Positions 33,127 to 44,398 of a DNA stretch of 64,000 nt are shown here, piece by piece. The stretch lies in the NCBI GenBank assembly GCA_001600635.1, contig BCKL01000014.1:572202-636201 (forward strand), given 5' to 3'. The notes below the pieces were generated by a model. The model was not told where the DNA came from and did not search any database. It was given only the letters and a program-made list of their open reading frames with translations. This DNA comes from Leucosporidium creatinivorum. Taxonomy: Eukaryota > Basidiomycota > Microbotryomycetes > Leucosporidiales > Leucosporidiaceae. Position 1 is the first letter of the stretch; every line of letters begins with the position of its first letter. The position numbers and the translations under genes were made by a program.

Positions 33127-35482
33127 TCAGATGAGCTCTGAGGCTCGCACGATGGTCGCGTGCTCTTGTAGGTAGGCGACGTAGGAGAGGAGGAAAGCGA
33201 CTTGGACGGGCGTTTCGATGGATTTGACGCTGTTTGAGGTGAGCCGAGTGGAGGAGAAAGGGGGGAGGGAACGCCGAGATCAGCTCAAAGTCGAGCGAGA
33301 GGCAAAAGAGGAAGAACAGCAACTCACCTCCTCCTCTTCCTGATCACTTCAATAACCCTCTCCACAACCCTCATCGTTTTGCCCTCCCTCTCTGCCTCTG
33401 CTTCCCCCTCTGCCTCCTCTCCCGCACCAACGAAAGCCATCTTAATCAACCAACAACAAGCGACCAACCCCGCCCTCCCAATCCCTCCACGACAATGCGC
33501 CAACACCGACCTCCCTTGCAGCGTATATTGTCGGATCACTCGATCGAGCTGAGCGTCCAGCGAGGAGGGAGAGGAAGGCGCGAAGCCTTCTACCATGGGG
33601 ATGCGGATTATGGCGAGGGAGTGGGAGGAAGCTGCTGAGGAGTATTCGGTCCAGGGGGCGCCGAGGAAAGAGAGCTCTGTTATGCGTCGGGGCGTTGGTC
33701 AACGACCACTCTCGGGCTGCTCGGCGGTGGCGCTGGAGAGGTGAAAGACGGAAGCCAGACTCACCCGAATCATCCAGACAACAAATCACCAACCCCACGC
33801 CCTCCTCCCTTGCCCTCCCCAGATCCATCCCCACATCCCTACAAATCGCGCTCCTCCCGCCCTTGGGCTGCACTGCGTTCATTCGGACTTTCTTGCCGGG
33901 ACAGGAGGAGAGCATAAGATTGCCTAGCTTTCTCTCCGCTGCATGCTCGGTAAAGAGGGAGGGGGAGAGAGGAGGAGGAGTGGAAAGAGAGGTGGAGAGC
34001 AGGTCGTAAAGATCGCCTGAGGGGGGTCGGGGGAGGAGGAAGGGAGAGGGCGTGGAAGAGGTGTTGGAGACGAGGGAGGTGGAGTCCATTAGAGGGGATT
34101 TGGGAATAGGTATCGCTGACGAGGTGGAGGAGGAGAAGATGGCTTGAGCGAAGCGAGCGAGATACTCCGGAGGGACGAGGGCCGAGATACTTCGGCGAGG
34201 AAACGTCGGGGTCAGCTCTGTACTCGAGTCGACGAGCGGGATAAGAGGAGCTCACTTCATGGGATGCGAAACACTCGTCTTGACCGCCACGCCATTGATA
34301 ATCTTCATCCCTGGGAGCAGCCCATTCGGCGCGACCACGACCGATGTCGCCGAGGGGGGCTGCGCGATGAACACGGGAGGAGCAGGCGCAGGGGGAGGGG
34401 TAGGCTCCTTCTCCTCCGGGACCTCGCCCGTACGATCCAGATTCGTCCTCAACGCATCCTGTAACGCTGCTGCGATATCTTTGCTCGGCGAGGATCCATC
34501 CACAGGCGTCTGCGCCTCCGAGTCGAACGCCATGTTCGCTAGCGTGGGAGTGAGGGACGTTCCGGCTACGCCGGAGACGGGAGGCGTGCTCGATCTCGAC
34601 CGGTCGGGGGTGGAGACGACCGAGTTGGCCAGAGAGAGGACGGGGCGGAAGATGGAGGGCCAGTTTGTGGTGGCTCGGAGGATGGGGGGTCTGGTTGCTG
34701 GTGCTGGGATTAGACCGACGGGTATGCATCCGGGGAGGGGCGGGCGGGGGGCGGCGAAGGAGGTAGAGAGTGTGGAATAGGAGGGAGCGCCGATGGGAGG
34801 GGAGGATTGCGAGCGTTGGAGAGGGACTGCGCGGATGGGAGGGGGATAGGGAGGTTGCTGCTGTTGCTGCTGCAGTTGCTGTTGCTGTTGGAGGTGAAGC
34901 TGCATCGCCGTCCGCTGCTTGAGCTGGTTGTACTCGCTCATGCTGTTCGGTCCGGTTCGGCGGTGGTCAGCTCTTAGCTCGGCGGGGCGGGAGATAGCTG
35001 CAAAACCGAAGCTGAGCTCACTGATGCTGACTCGACAGTTTAGCCAACGCCTGATGCAGCTCAACCGGCATCTCATGCAACTGACGCTGTTGCGCCTGGG
35101 CCGCGCTCGTCTGCGTCGCTCCTTCCTCCGTCGACTGCTCCAATACAGCTGCGCCATCGTTCTGCAGCTCATGCTGCTGCTCCTGAGGTAATCCTACTCC
35201 CAATCCAATCAACTCTCCTTGTCCTCCTTGCCCAAGAGCCCCTCCGCTCATCCTCTGCGAAGAGCCCATCAACTCGCGCTCCTGCTCCCCCTGCTCTCCA
35301 GCAGTAGAGGACAGCTTAGTCCTCAGCACCCTCGGACTCTCCTGCCCTTGCCCGCCATTACATCCCAACGGCGGACTAGAATTCGGACTCGAGAGAGCGC
35401 GCTTCGAAGGCGAAGGACGGGGTTGCTGTTGCTGGTTTGAAGGGGTGAGAGGAGCTGTGGGACGAGTGGTGGTGCTGGCCAT
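33127..35482 (-). CDS. Dual-specificity phosphatase with long Q-rich N-terminal region
   Basis: Start ATG at 35482 (MASTTTRPTAPLTPSNQQQ), about 700 residues. The first 400 or so residues are low complexity: polyQ tracts, Pro-rich stretches and SP/TP sites. The catalytic domain begins near ISALVPPEYLARFAQAIF. It has the fungal DSP hallmarks LSSCPGKKVRMN, GRSAICRDVGMDLGRAREEG and VICCLDDSGEL, then the P-loop HCRGGIGRAG (Cys and Arg of HC-X5-R). A last exon reads SVKSIETPVQVAFLLSYVAY and ends ASELI (TGA at 33127-33129). Family resemblance is to CDKN3/KAP-like phosphatases, whose known substrate is a phosphorylated CDK; the actual substrate here is unknown. Five exons, all joins in phase. The acceptor of exon 3 (gccgaag) is weak. 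Confidence 0.82.
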
Positions 35483-35918
35483 CCTTGTGAGGTCCCTCCT
35501 GCCTACTTGTAGGCAAGCGAATCGAGGCCCGCGACGTGGAGCGAAGTTGGAGGTGCGTGCTGAGACGCTAGCGAGTTGGATGAGATGGGAGAGAGAGGTT
35601 GCGAGGTACTGGTGTGATACAGAGCCTGGTCGAGATGTAACAAGATGTAGAGACGACCCAACGCGCCGAGTTGAAGAGGAGGAAGGAGCGAGGAAGAGAG
35701 CTCAGCTCGTGGAGCGAGAGGTCGAGCCCCTTCGCATGTATTGAGAGCAGAGTGAAGTGCTGGAGCTGGCTGTTGTATCGCCTGAGAGCGTACAGCACTA
35801 TTTCTCGAAGTCTGAGAACCTGCAGCAAACTCTCTCCCGCCTTCGCCTCTGAGCCCCTCGGCGAACCAACGCCGAGAAATCGCTGAAGTCGACGAAATTA
35901 CAGCTATATACCTCATAA
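35483..35918. promoter_or_regulatory. Upstream region of the phosphatase gene
   Basis: 436 bases between the phosphatase start codon and the MFAP1 stop codon, both minus strand. No coding feature is supported. Confidence 0.4.
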
Positions 35919-38052
35919 TCAGTCCACCCTCCTCCTCTTCTCCTCCCTATCCCTATCATCCCTCGGGTCCTGTCTGTGCCTCGGCGGACTCCTACTCCTA
36001 CTCCTACTCCTCCCACTCCTTCTCCTCTCGCCTCCATCCCTTCCGTCCCTGCCATACCCTCCTCCTCCTCGTCGATCATCCCTCCCGTACCCTCGCTCAT
36101 CCCTCCTATCCCTCTCACCGCCATACCGATCCCTCTCATCCCTCCGTCCACCATAATCCAACCTCTCCCGATCGTCTCTCTCCCTCGGCGGCGGTGGTCG
36201 GGCATACCGATCCCCACCATCCCTCTCCCTCTCCTCCTCGCGTCGTGGCGGAGGCCTCGCTCCCCATCCTCCATCACGCTCCCTGGATGGTCCTCCCTCC
36301 CCTGGGGGTCCCATCGCGCCGTTCGAGCCGGAGGGACCTCCGAGACCAGCGGCGAGTTGAGGGCAGTCGCGTTTGAGCTGTTCAGCGTACCCGCATCAGC
36401 TCTCCCGCACGTAAGCGAAGGAAGGGAGAGAGAAAGAAAACGTACATGCGGCCCACCACAAGCAAAGCACCCCTCCCCTCCTCCCGCTCCTCCGCCTCCT
36501 CCCCCTCCCCCGAACCCAGGCTTCTTCGCCCCTCCCCACCCACTCGCACCACCACTCGTATCCTCCGCGGCCAAATGTGTATACTTGCTCTGACTGGCCT
36601 TTCCGAAATTCCGGACCTGCATGGCTTTGGGCAGGGAAGCCATGTCGCGCACGGTGGAGGCGGTGGGGGCGGTGTAGTCGTGCTTTTTGAGGACTTCGGA
36701 GTCCTGTTCGATGAGGATGAGGAGATTAGTAGGGAAACATGGGAGGAGGATGAGAAGGACGAACGGTGTAGAAAGCGCCTTTGTGGTGGTACTTCTGCAT
36801 GAAGACTGCGCCGAGCAAGAGGGAAGGTCAGCGAGGGCTCGGCGGGAGGGAGAAGGCGAAGAAAGGAGAGAACGTACCCTGGTTACCCTTCTGTTTTTCC
36901 TCCCTGCTCTTCTTCGCCCGCTCAGTATCCTCCTTCAACCTCAACTGCTCAGGCAAAGCTCGGCGCGCTTCCACTTCCTCGCGCTCCTTCTCTCGACTGT
37001 TGTATCACCACCGGGTCAGCAGGGGCTCCCGGGAAGAGATAGAAGAGGGAAAGACTAACGCATAGAGAGCCTCCTTATCCCTCTTGATCCTCATCAATTC
37101 GCGCAATTTCCATTCCTCAAACTCGGCGGTCGGATCCAGGCCATCGGTATCGTCGACATCGGGGAAGGCTTCCTCGGCGTCCTCTGCTCACATCCACAAA
37201 CACATCAGCGATCTTTTCGGTAGTCAGAAGGAGAGGGAAACGCACTGCCAGCCAGCTCCCGCAAGATTGAATCGGCGACGAGGTCGTGCGATTGCTTCTT
37301 CCGTTCCTCCTGCTCGGCTAAGCGGCGGGCTTCGAGGACTTCGGGGTCGAGGGCGGCATCTCGTTCGGCGATGGTGTCGCGGTTGCGTCTGATGTGTAGC
37401 GGTGGGTTAGCAGCGAGTCGAGGAGGAGAGGCAGGGGACAGGACGAACTTGGAGACGAAGACGGGCTTGTAGATGGGTGCGGGGGCTTCTTCTTCCGAGT
37501 CGGTCTCGTACTCGCTTGAGCCCTGTTCGATGCGAAGGTAGGAGAGCATTAGCGAAAGGTAGGCAGCAAGTCACGAGCTCCACCGACTGGACGGAACGTA
37601 CCTCCTCGTCCGATTCGGCTTTGGGCATCTTGGGCTTGTACACGGGTTTGATCGCGGGTTTCTCATCCTCGCTGTCGGTTTCTGGAGGTGTTGCACGCTG
37701 TCAGCTCACCCTACACAGCTGAGAGAGAGCGAGAGAGAGCTCAGGACTGACCATACTCGCTACTACCCTCCTCCTCTCGTACCGTCCTGCCTACTTCTTC
37801 CTTCCCCCCTACTTTGACCTGCCCCGTACTATCGACCTCTACCTGCTTCAACGCGACGTTGATCTTGCCTGCTCCCCTGCTGCTGCTGCTGATGTTGGGC
37901 TTTTGGTCCTCCTCACTGTCCTCTGCTTTAATGTCCCCCTGCTGCTCTTGCTCGTCATCGGAATCAGAGTCTGATGCGACGGCGTGTGCTGGAGCTTGGC
38001 CTTTGCGGTAGCGAGCGACGGGGCGGAGGGGGTTGGTGAGCTTGGGTGCCAT
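35919..38052 (-). CDS. MFAP1: MFAP1-like spliceosome protein with zinc knuckle and RS-type tail
   Basis: Spliceosomal B-complex-associated protein of the microfibrillar-associated protein 1 family. Start ATG at 38052 (MAPKLTNPLRPVARYRKGQ). Acidic repeats with YETDSEEEAPAPIYKPVFV lead to a charged coiled coil (RRNRDTIAERDAALDPEV, EDAEEAFPDVDDTDGLDP, EFEEWKLRELMRIKRDKEA). The MFAP1 core follows: VFMQKYHHKGAFYTDS, LKKHDYTAPTAS, LPKAMQVRNFGKASQSKY, THLAAEDTS. Human MFAP1 ends soon after the equivalent of this point. Here a poly-Gly linker leads to a CCHC-like knuckle (CFACGGPH|LKRDC, C-X2-C-X3-H-X4-C) and a 130-residue Arg/Asp/Gly/Ser tail containing RSGRSRSRSRSPPR, ending RRRVD. About eight introns. 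The tail suggests RNA or SR-protein contacts. Confidence 0.85.
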
Positions 38053-38276
38053 CGCTGATGGGCTGTAGGGCGGTAGGAGGTTAGTAAGGGGCTGATGACG
38101 AGTAAATGAAAGCTACAAGCCTACAGGAATGAGCCTCTGTAAGCTGTAGGCGATGTTTCGCCTGCTGAGCTGCTCGTTGGCGGGAGGGAGACCTTGGAAT
38201 CTCGCCCTTTGCTCTCTCTTGTCCTCCTACGCTCACCTCACCTTTCTCATTTCTATCGTCCTACAGCCCTACATAA

Positions 38277-38576
38277 ATGCAGCGCATCCCACCCAATTCC
38301 ACACCCGGCATCTCCTCCTTAACAGCAACGCTAGGCCAAACGTACCGCGTCTCCATCCCCTCTGGCCGCACCTTTGTCGGCCAATTCCTCTGTATCGATC
38401 CTCAGGGCAACTTGATCTTGGATCAGACTACAGAGTACGAAGGAGAAGGAGAGGGAAGGGAGGTCGGCATGGTCCTGGTTAACAAGAAGTGGTGGGGATG
38501 CGTTGAGAGGGAGGTGCCGGCGGAGACTGAGCCGCAGGAGAGCGAGGAGGAGCAGAAGGGATGTCAGCAGTCTTGA
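38277..38576 (+). CDS. NAA38: Sm-like protein, NAA38/LSMD1 type
   Basis: Single-exon gene, ATG 38277 (MQRIPPNSTPGISSL) to TGA 38574-38576, 99 residues. One Sm fold: Sm1 reads TYRVSIPSGRTFVGQFLCID and PQGNLILDQTTEY; Sm2 is short (VGMVLVNKKWWGCVERE). A Glu-rich C-terminal tail follows. The sequence fits the NAA38/Mak31 family, an auxiliary subunit of the NatC N-terminal acetyltransferase, better than canonical LSM1-8, whose Sm2 motif is different. The start is supported by a C/T-rich leader and the position of Sm1. It is divergent from MFAP1, with 224 bases between starts. Confidence 0.7.
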   Translation: MQRIPPNSTPGISSLTATLGQTYRVSIPSGRTFVGQFLCIDPQGNLILDQTTEYEGEGEGREVGMVLVNKKWWGCVEREVPAETEPQESEEEQKGCQQS

Positions 38577-38579
38577 GCG

Positions 38580-38975
38580 ATGATGGTGAGTAGACTCGCC
38601 TTGAGAGCTACATGCCGAGCTGAGCTGACCCTTGCCGAAGCAGACGACCGCCGAACCTGCCTTATTCGCCTGTGAGGACCCTCAGCAGACAGCCAAACCT
38701 CCCACCGTGCTCGACTACAATGTAAGGTCTTCCCGTTTACCCTCCTGCCCGTCCTGGTGGCCTCCCAGCTCGCGTCCTCCGCTCACTGACGCCCACCTCT
38801 CTCCCTTCACAGCCTCCCCTTCAACACGACCAGGATCGCTCAAGCTTCGCAGAAGGCCACCGACAACTATCGGAGCCGCTCCCTCCGAGATCGTCCGGAC
38901 ACCCCGCTCTGGTCTACGTCTACGTCGGAGGAGGAGGAAGCTCGGCGGCCGTTCGGAGAAGCAGCAGGGCGGTAA
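38580..38975 (+). CDS. Possible small spliced gene, unknown
   Basis: Four bases after the NAA38 stop codon, ATGATG is followed by a good donor (gtgagtag at 38586). An acceptor (ccgaagcag) and a protein-like exon (TTAEPALFACEDPQQTAK) follow. A further intron (gtaaggt ... ccttcacag) leads to a third exon. All three frames of the third exon are open for some distance. The most protein-like (RIAQASQKATDNYRSRSLRD, TAA at 38973-38975) is not in the phase predicted by the visible donor. The exon structure is therefore unresolved. The remaining 364 bases to the Argonaute start contain nothing recognised. Confidence 0.25.
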
Positions 38976-39339
38976 TCAAGCTGTGGGAACGGCGGCTGTT
39001 GGTCAGTAGCAGCGATGACATAGCAACAGCACTTCCCGTCGATCGTCCGATCTCAGTGACTAGCTGAGAGCGATCGCAGGCCAGCTGCAGGCTGCGTCGA
39101 ATGGGCTCGGCGCCCAGCATTCGCTCCGATGAGCTGGAACGAGATGGTCTGGCGAGCTGAGCTAACCGACATCAGAATAACGACCTGTAGCTGAGCCGAC
39201 TGAGCCTCTGAGCTGCACGACCCGCTGCACCCCTCCAGCCCACGCCGTGTCGCCGTTCGAAACCGGCCGCTCATCTCTCCTCCTCCCACAACCCCTCTCA
39301 CCCCTTCTTCTCGCCTACACAGCTCCAACAAGCACCACA

Positions 39340-42300
39340 ATGGCCTCTAGAGACCCTTACAACACCCCCGGCATGTCCCTCGTCACTGCTGGTGAGCCTT
39401 CTCGCTCGCCTCTCCCGCCTCGCTCGCTTGCTCGAGAGGAAGCTGACCGCCTCGCGGTGGGACAGGAATGGCGACGCTCTCGACTGACGAGGAGTGCATC
39501 CAGCGTCCTGGGTTCGGATCGTAAGTCCCCCCAGCTGCTTCCCGAGCGCTCGCGAGCGGAGGGGGGGGGTACGACGAGAGCTCGCTCACTGATACATCTC
39601 GAATCTGCACATCTCAACAGCCGAGGACGTCCCTTCCCCGTCGAGTGCAATGCCTTCGAAGTGACGCCTCCCGAGCTCATCGTACGTACTCTCGTTTGTG
39701 AGATCGCCGAGCGGGAGCCAGTCGGCGTCGCGGAGTGGTGGAGACAAGGAGCTGACGCCTTGTATCGATGTGCAGTGCTACCACTACGATGTGAAAATTC
39801 TTCCCGACAAGCCTGTTGTACGTTCTCTGTAGTATGGCGGCGTACAGAGGGCAAGAGCTGACCCCCTTCTCGGCTTCGGCGTTGAGCAGACCCCTCCTCG
39901 CCTCAACCGCCAGATCTGGGAGTTCCTCGACAAGCAGATGGTAGGTAGAGATGCTACTAGTCATACTGCACTCGATCGCCTGCCACAAGAGACGACTCCC
40001 AGCCGAAACTCGGCGCGAATCGAGCTCGGCGATAGTCAAACTCGGTGCTGACCATCTCTGCACTCAATCAGGGCGTTTTCGGTGGAACCGCGATCTGTTA
40101 TGACGGAAGGTTCGTTGGGCTTTATTCTAGACTACTAGGCATCTCTAACGCATGTATTTTTGCAGAGCTATGGCGTATTCACCGAAAGCGCTTCCCGCCG
40201 AGGAAGGCAAGTGGGAGATCAACCTCCCTGAGGACGACGGCACGACGAGCGCCAAGGGTCGTCACTTCACCGTCATCATCAAGCTCACTCGTACCATCGA
40301 CATTGGTGAGTCGACTCGCTGACTTGCTCGCCGACTTCGCTCGGCGCTCTTCTCTTTCGGCGCGATGAGCTGACTCTCATGCCCCGCTCGTGCAGGCCGC
40401 CTCGTCGTCTTCGTTCGTGGTGAGGGAGCTGGTGGAGGCAACTTCCCCGACGCCTCGGAGGTCCAGAGCGCGACTCAGGCTCGTGAGTCCGCTACGGCTC
40501 GGTGATGTCGGAGTGCTCCCTCACCGCTTCTATCGCTCTCCCTCATCCTCGCAGTCAACGTCCTCGTGTCTCATGGACCCAGCAGTCAGTATCTCGACTT
40601 CTGGACCTCTCTGAGCGACCCACTGACGCCAGCTTCGAACAGTGCTCTACCCCAACCGCGCCGCTTCCTTCTTCCTCCCTCCCGAGAACCGTCAGGCGGC
40701 GAGTTTGCTCAAGGGTCTCGAGGTAAGTCAACTGATCTACTCTCGAAGCTGTACTGTACCATAGGGCAGGAGTGCAGTTGCCGACCTGCAGAGCCGAAAG
40801 CTGACCTCGACCTGCTCGGCGCTCCTCCCCTCATCGCAGATGTGGCGCGGCTTCTACACCTCGCTCCGCCCCGGTCCCAACAAGATCTTCGTCAACGTCG
40901 ACATTGCCTCTCAGCCCATGTACCAGTCGGGCAACCTCGCCGACGTCGTCCTCGACTTCCTCCGCGCTGCGACTCGCGGCATCACTCTCACCGATTTGGC
41001 GGCGACCAAGATCCCCCCTCGTGGCTACATCGAGCTCGACCGCTTCCTCAAGGGAGTGAAGGTTCGGTTGAAGGCGAAGGATAAGGATGGGAACGAGCCG
41101 GTGCGCAAGATCAAGCAGTTGGACAGGGCGAGCGCGGCCGACCACACGTTCACCATTGAAGATGGGTCGACGCATAGCGTCGAGGTGAGTTGAGAGGTGT
41201 GGCGAGGTGATGAGAGGTGGACAACTCACCCTCTCCTACAGTCTTACTTCAGGCTTCAATATGGCGTCACGCTCAAGAGGCCCGACTTCGCACGCTAGCT
41301 CATCGCCGAGCGGCTCGTTCGAGTCGAAGCTGACCTGCGTTCGCATCCACAGCCTTGCGTTAAGGTCTCGAAGACTGCCCTCTGGCCTCTCGTAAGCTCT
41401 CGAACTCGTTGAAACCCCGTTCTGCCTACACACCGCTGAATGGGTCTCGCCGTCCTCGCCTGCAGGAGCTCTGCGAGGTCGAGGCTGGCCAGAAGTACTC
41501 CAAGAAGCTCGACCCCGATCAGACTGCTTCTGGTGAGTATTGCTCGCAGAATCTCGCCCTCGTCTCGGCTGAAGCTGACCTTTCCCCTCACTCGCCTCGC
41601 CCTCCTTCGCCGATTTCAGCCATCAAGCTCACGACCGTCGGCCCTAGGGACCGCGTCCCGATGCTCAAGCACGGCCTCACTCGCATCCAGCCTAGCGAAG
41701 GTCCCAACAGCGCCCTCGCCCAGTGGGGAGTCACCGTCAAGCAAGAGCCGATCCTCATCCAAGCGCGCGAGCTTCAACCTCCCGTGGTCACCTACAAGCG
41801 GTGCGCTGGAGCTCGGATCTTGATCTCAGTAGTCTGTTGTACTGATCCTCAACTTCGGCCAACAGTCCCGTGCAGCCGCGCGAGGGCGTTTGGGACATGA
41901 GGGGAGGGCACCGGTTCTACCTCCCCGCCAAGATCGACCGCTGGCTCATTCTGGTCGTGAGTAGCCTTTCCCTACTCATCTCGTGCTGGACCGAGCTGAC
42001 TGTCGCGTTCGAACGCCCTACAGTTCGACAGCGACCGCTTCTTCCGTCTCGAGGAAGCTCAAGGCTCCATCATGGGACTCGTCTCGGCCTGCTCTCAGGT
42101 CGGGCTGCAGATTAAGGACCAGCGTCCTCCTATTCACTACGTACCTCGTGGCTCCGACGTCAACTCGTACATCCTCAGCAAGGGAGCCGAGCTCGTTAGG
42201 ACCGCCGGTGGACCTCCACAGATGCTCATCTGCTTCCTTCCTCGCAAGGTGAGTGGGGTCACGAGGCTGGTAACTGGTAATCGAGAGAAACAGCCTCACT

Positions 42301-43834
42301 CTATCTCGTAGCCCTGCGACGAGTACGCCGTGATCAAGGTGAGCCTTTCGCAGTCGTCTCGGCGATCCCCTGGCTGATCTTTCTCGCTCTCAGCGCTTCG
42401 GAGACGTCGACAAGGGAGTCGCTACCCAGTGCCTGTTCATCAACAAGGCCAAGAGGGGCAACCCTCAGTACTACGGCAACCGTGAGCTTCCCTTTCATCT
42501 ATGTGCAGCCTCGCGCCCCCGCTTCCGAGCTGAGCTCGCTTTAGCGCTAACCCACTCACCAACTGACCCTTCCCTCTCCCTCCATCATCTTTCCATCCCA
42601 ACAGTCGCCCTCAAGATGAACGTCAAGATGCGCGGGATCAACAGCATCCTCGATCCTACGAGCCTCGGACCCATCGCCGAGAAGCCCACGATGCTCTTCG
42701 GCGTCGATGTCTCGCACCCTTCCCCTGGCTCGCTCGCTCCCTCCGTCGCTGCTCTCGTCGGGTCTATGGACTCCAAGGCTACCCTCTACGGCACCTCGGT
42801 TCGCATCCAGTCTTCTCGTCTCGCCATCGTCAAGCACATGGACGACATGACGGCGACCCTCATCAAGCAGTTTGAGGACAAGTTGAGGATCAAGCCTCAG
42901 CGTCTGATTTTCTTCCGGTGCACTTGAGCTCACTGCACTGTCTAACGAGAAGCGGCTGACCGCTGCTGCTCGGCTTCGAATCGCAGCGATGGAATCTCGG
43001 AGGGGCAGTTCGCCGAGGTGCTCTCCACCGAGGTCGCCTCCATCCGCACCGCTTGCAAGAAGCTCGGAGCCGACTACTCGCCGTGAGTTGATGTTCGAGG
43101 TCGTCCAGGAGGCAGCAGAAACGCTGAGCCGAACTTCTTTCTTCATCTCCCTTCTCGCAGCGACCTCACCTACATCGTCTGCGGCAAGAGGCACCACATG
43201 TCGTTCTTCCCCAAGTGTGTCATCTCTACACACCTCCTCGCTAGAGCTGACTCGACCCCCCCCCTCGCAGGAACCCCATCGACGCCGACCGTCGCAACTA
43301 CAACTGCAAGGCGGGGACGACGATCGACACCGACATCACTTCCACTTACAGCTTCGACTGGTACACCCAGTCGCATGCTTCGCTCCTCGGAACCGGTCGC
43401 TCGGCGCACTACACCGTCCTCGTCGACGACTCCAAGTTCTCGGCCGATACGCTCCAGCAGCTCGTCTTCAACCTCTGCTTCACCTACGCTCGCTGCACGA
43501 GGTCTGTCAGCTACGCCACTCCCGCTTACTGTAAGCTCAACCCTCTCTCACCCTTGCTCGACTCGAGCTGACCTTCGTCTCTCACAAAAGACGCCGATCG
43601 CGGTACGCCCTCTGCTGCTGCTCGGCGCCGAGTTGCTCTGCTGACTCTTCCTGCCGTACAGTCTGCACCCGCTCGCAGCTCCTCCTCAAGCGCGACTTTG
43701 ACGACTCTTCCACCGTCATCTCCTCGCACAGCGGGGCTTCGGAGGAGAAGATTCGGGGCCAACAATTGGCTGAGTACACCTCGCGCTTGAAGGAGATCCA
43801 CGAGAACCACAAAGAGAGCCTTTTCTTCTTGTGA
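39340..43834 (+). CDS. AGO1: Argonaute
   Basis: Guide-RNA-binding effector of RNA silencing. Start ATG at 39340 ([18 protein letters not shown]); roughly two dozen short introns, about 900 residues. In order: N domain ([26 protein letters not shown]), L1/DUF1785 ([19 protein letters not shown]), PAZ ([16 protein letters not shown]), MID with the 5'-phosphate pocket residues (EYAVIK and ATQC correspond to human AGO2 YAEVK and TQC), then PIWI ([27 protein letters not shown]-like [20 protein letters not shown]). The C-terminus is NHKESLFFL, with TGA at 43832-43834. Catalytic positions: Asp at 42706-42708 and Asp at 42988-42990 are present. The glutamate-finger position is Ala (GCC, 42823-42825), and the last ligand is Asp (43596-43598). 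Slicing may therefore be lost. No Dicer or RdRP is in this window. Confidence 0.95.
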
Positions 43835-44398
43835 TAGCCTCTGTTGAATCTGATAGTTTGATTCATAGCTTGATAGCCTCTGAAAACCTGGATACGTCGC
43901 CTCGCCATCGCCGAGCTGGGGCAGGACCGAGAAAGTTTGACCGAGAGACTGGTTCCGCACGACCAGCGAGCCGACACCCGCTCTGAAGTAGTACAGCGAG
44001 TCTCTCTCACTCGCACCAGTAATCGCCAACGGCGGTCTCCCGCAAAGCAGAGCTCTTGGACGAGTCCTTCGCCTCTCGGCTCCCTCGCCTTCGTCGAGCT
44101 CGATAGGCTAGAGAACGAGGCCGAGTTACACCATACCGAGAGAGCGTCGAGCAAAGAGACAAAGAAGGGCCGAGATGGGTGCTGGGGGTAACAGGAGGAA
44201 GAAAGACAAAACCGAGAAGAAGCATGTCGAGCGAGCTCGACGACGAAGGGACAAGGGGCGGCGAACGTGATTCGATGAGGATGAAAATGTGAGATGCGAC
44301 CGATGAGGATGCAGTCTCTACTGAGGTCTGTTGAAGGAGAGCGAAAGAGATCAGCGGAGTCTCGAGTGGGCAAGGCAGCGCAACATACGGCTCAGCCT
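43835..44398. other. Convergent 3' intergenic spacer
   Basis: 564 bases between the Argonaute stop codon and that of the next, opposing gene. No coding feature is supported. Confidence 0.4.
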
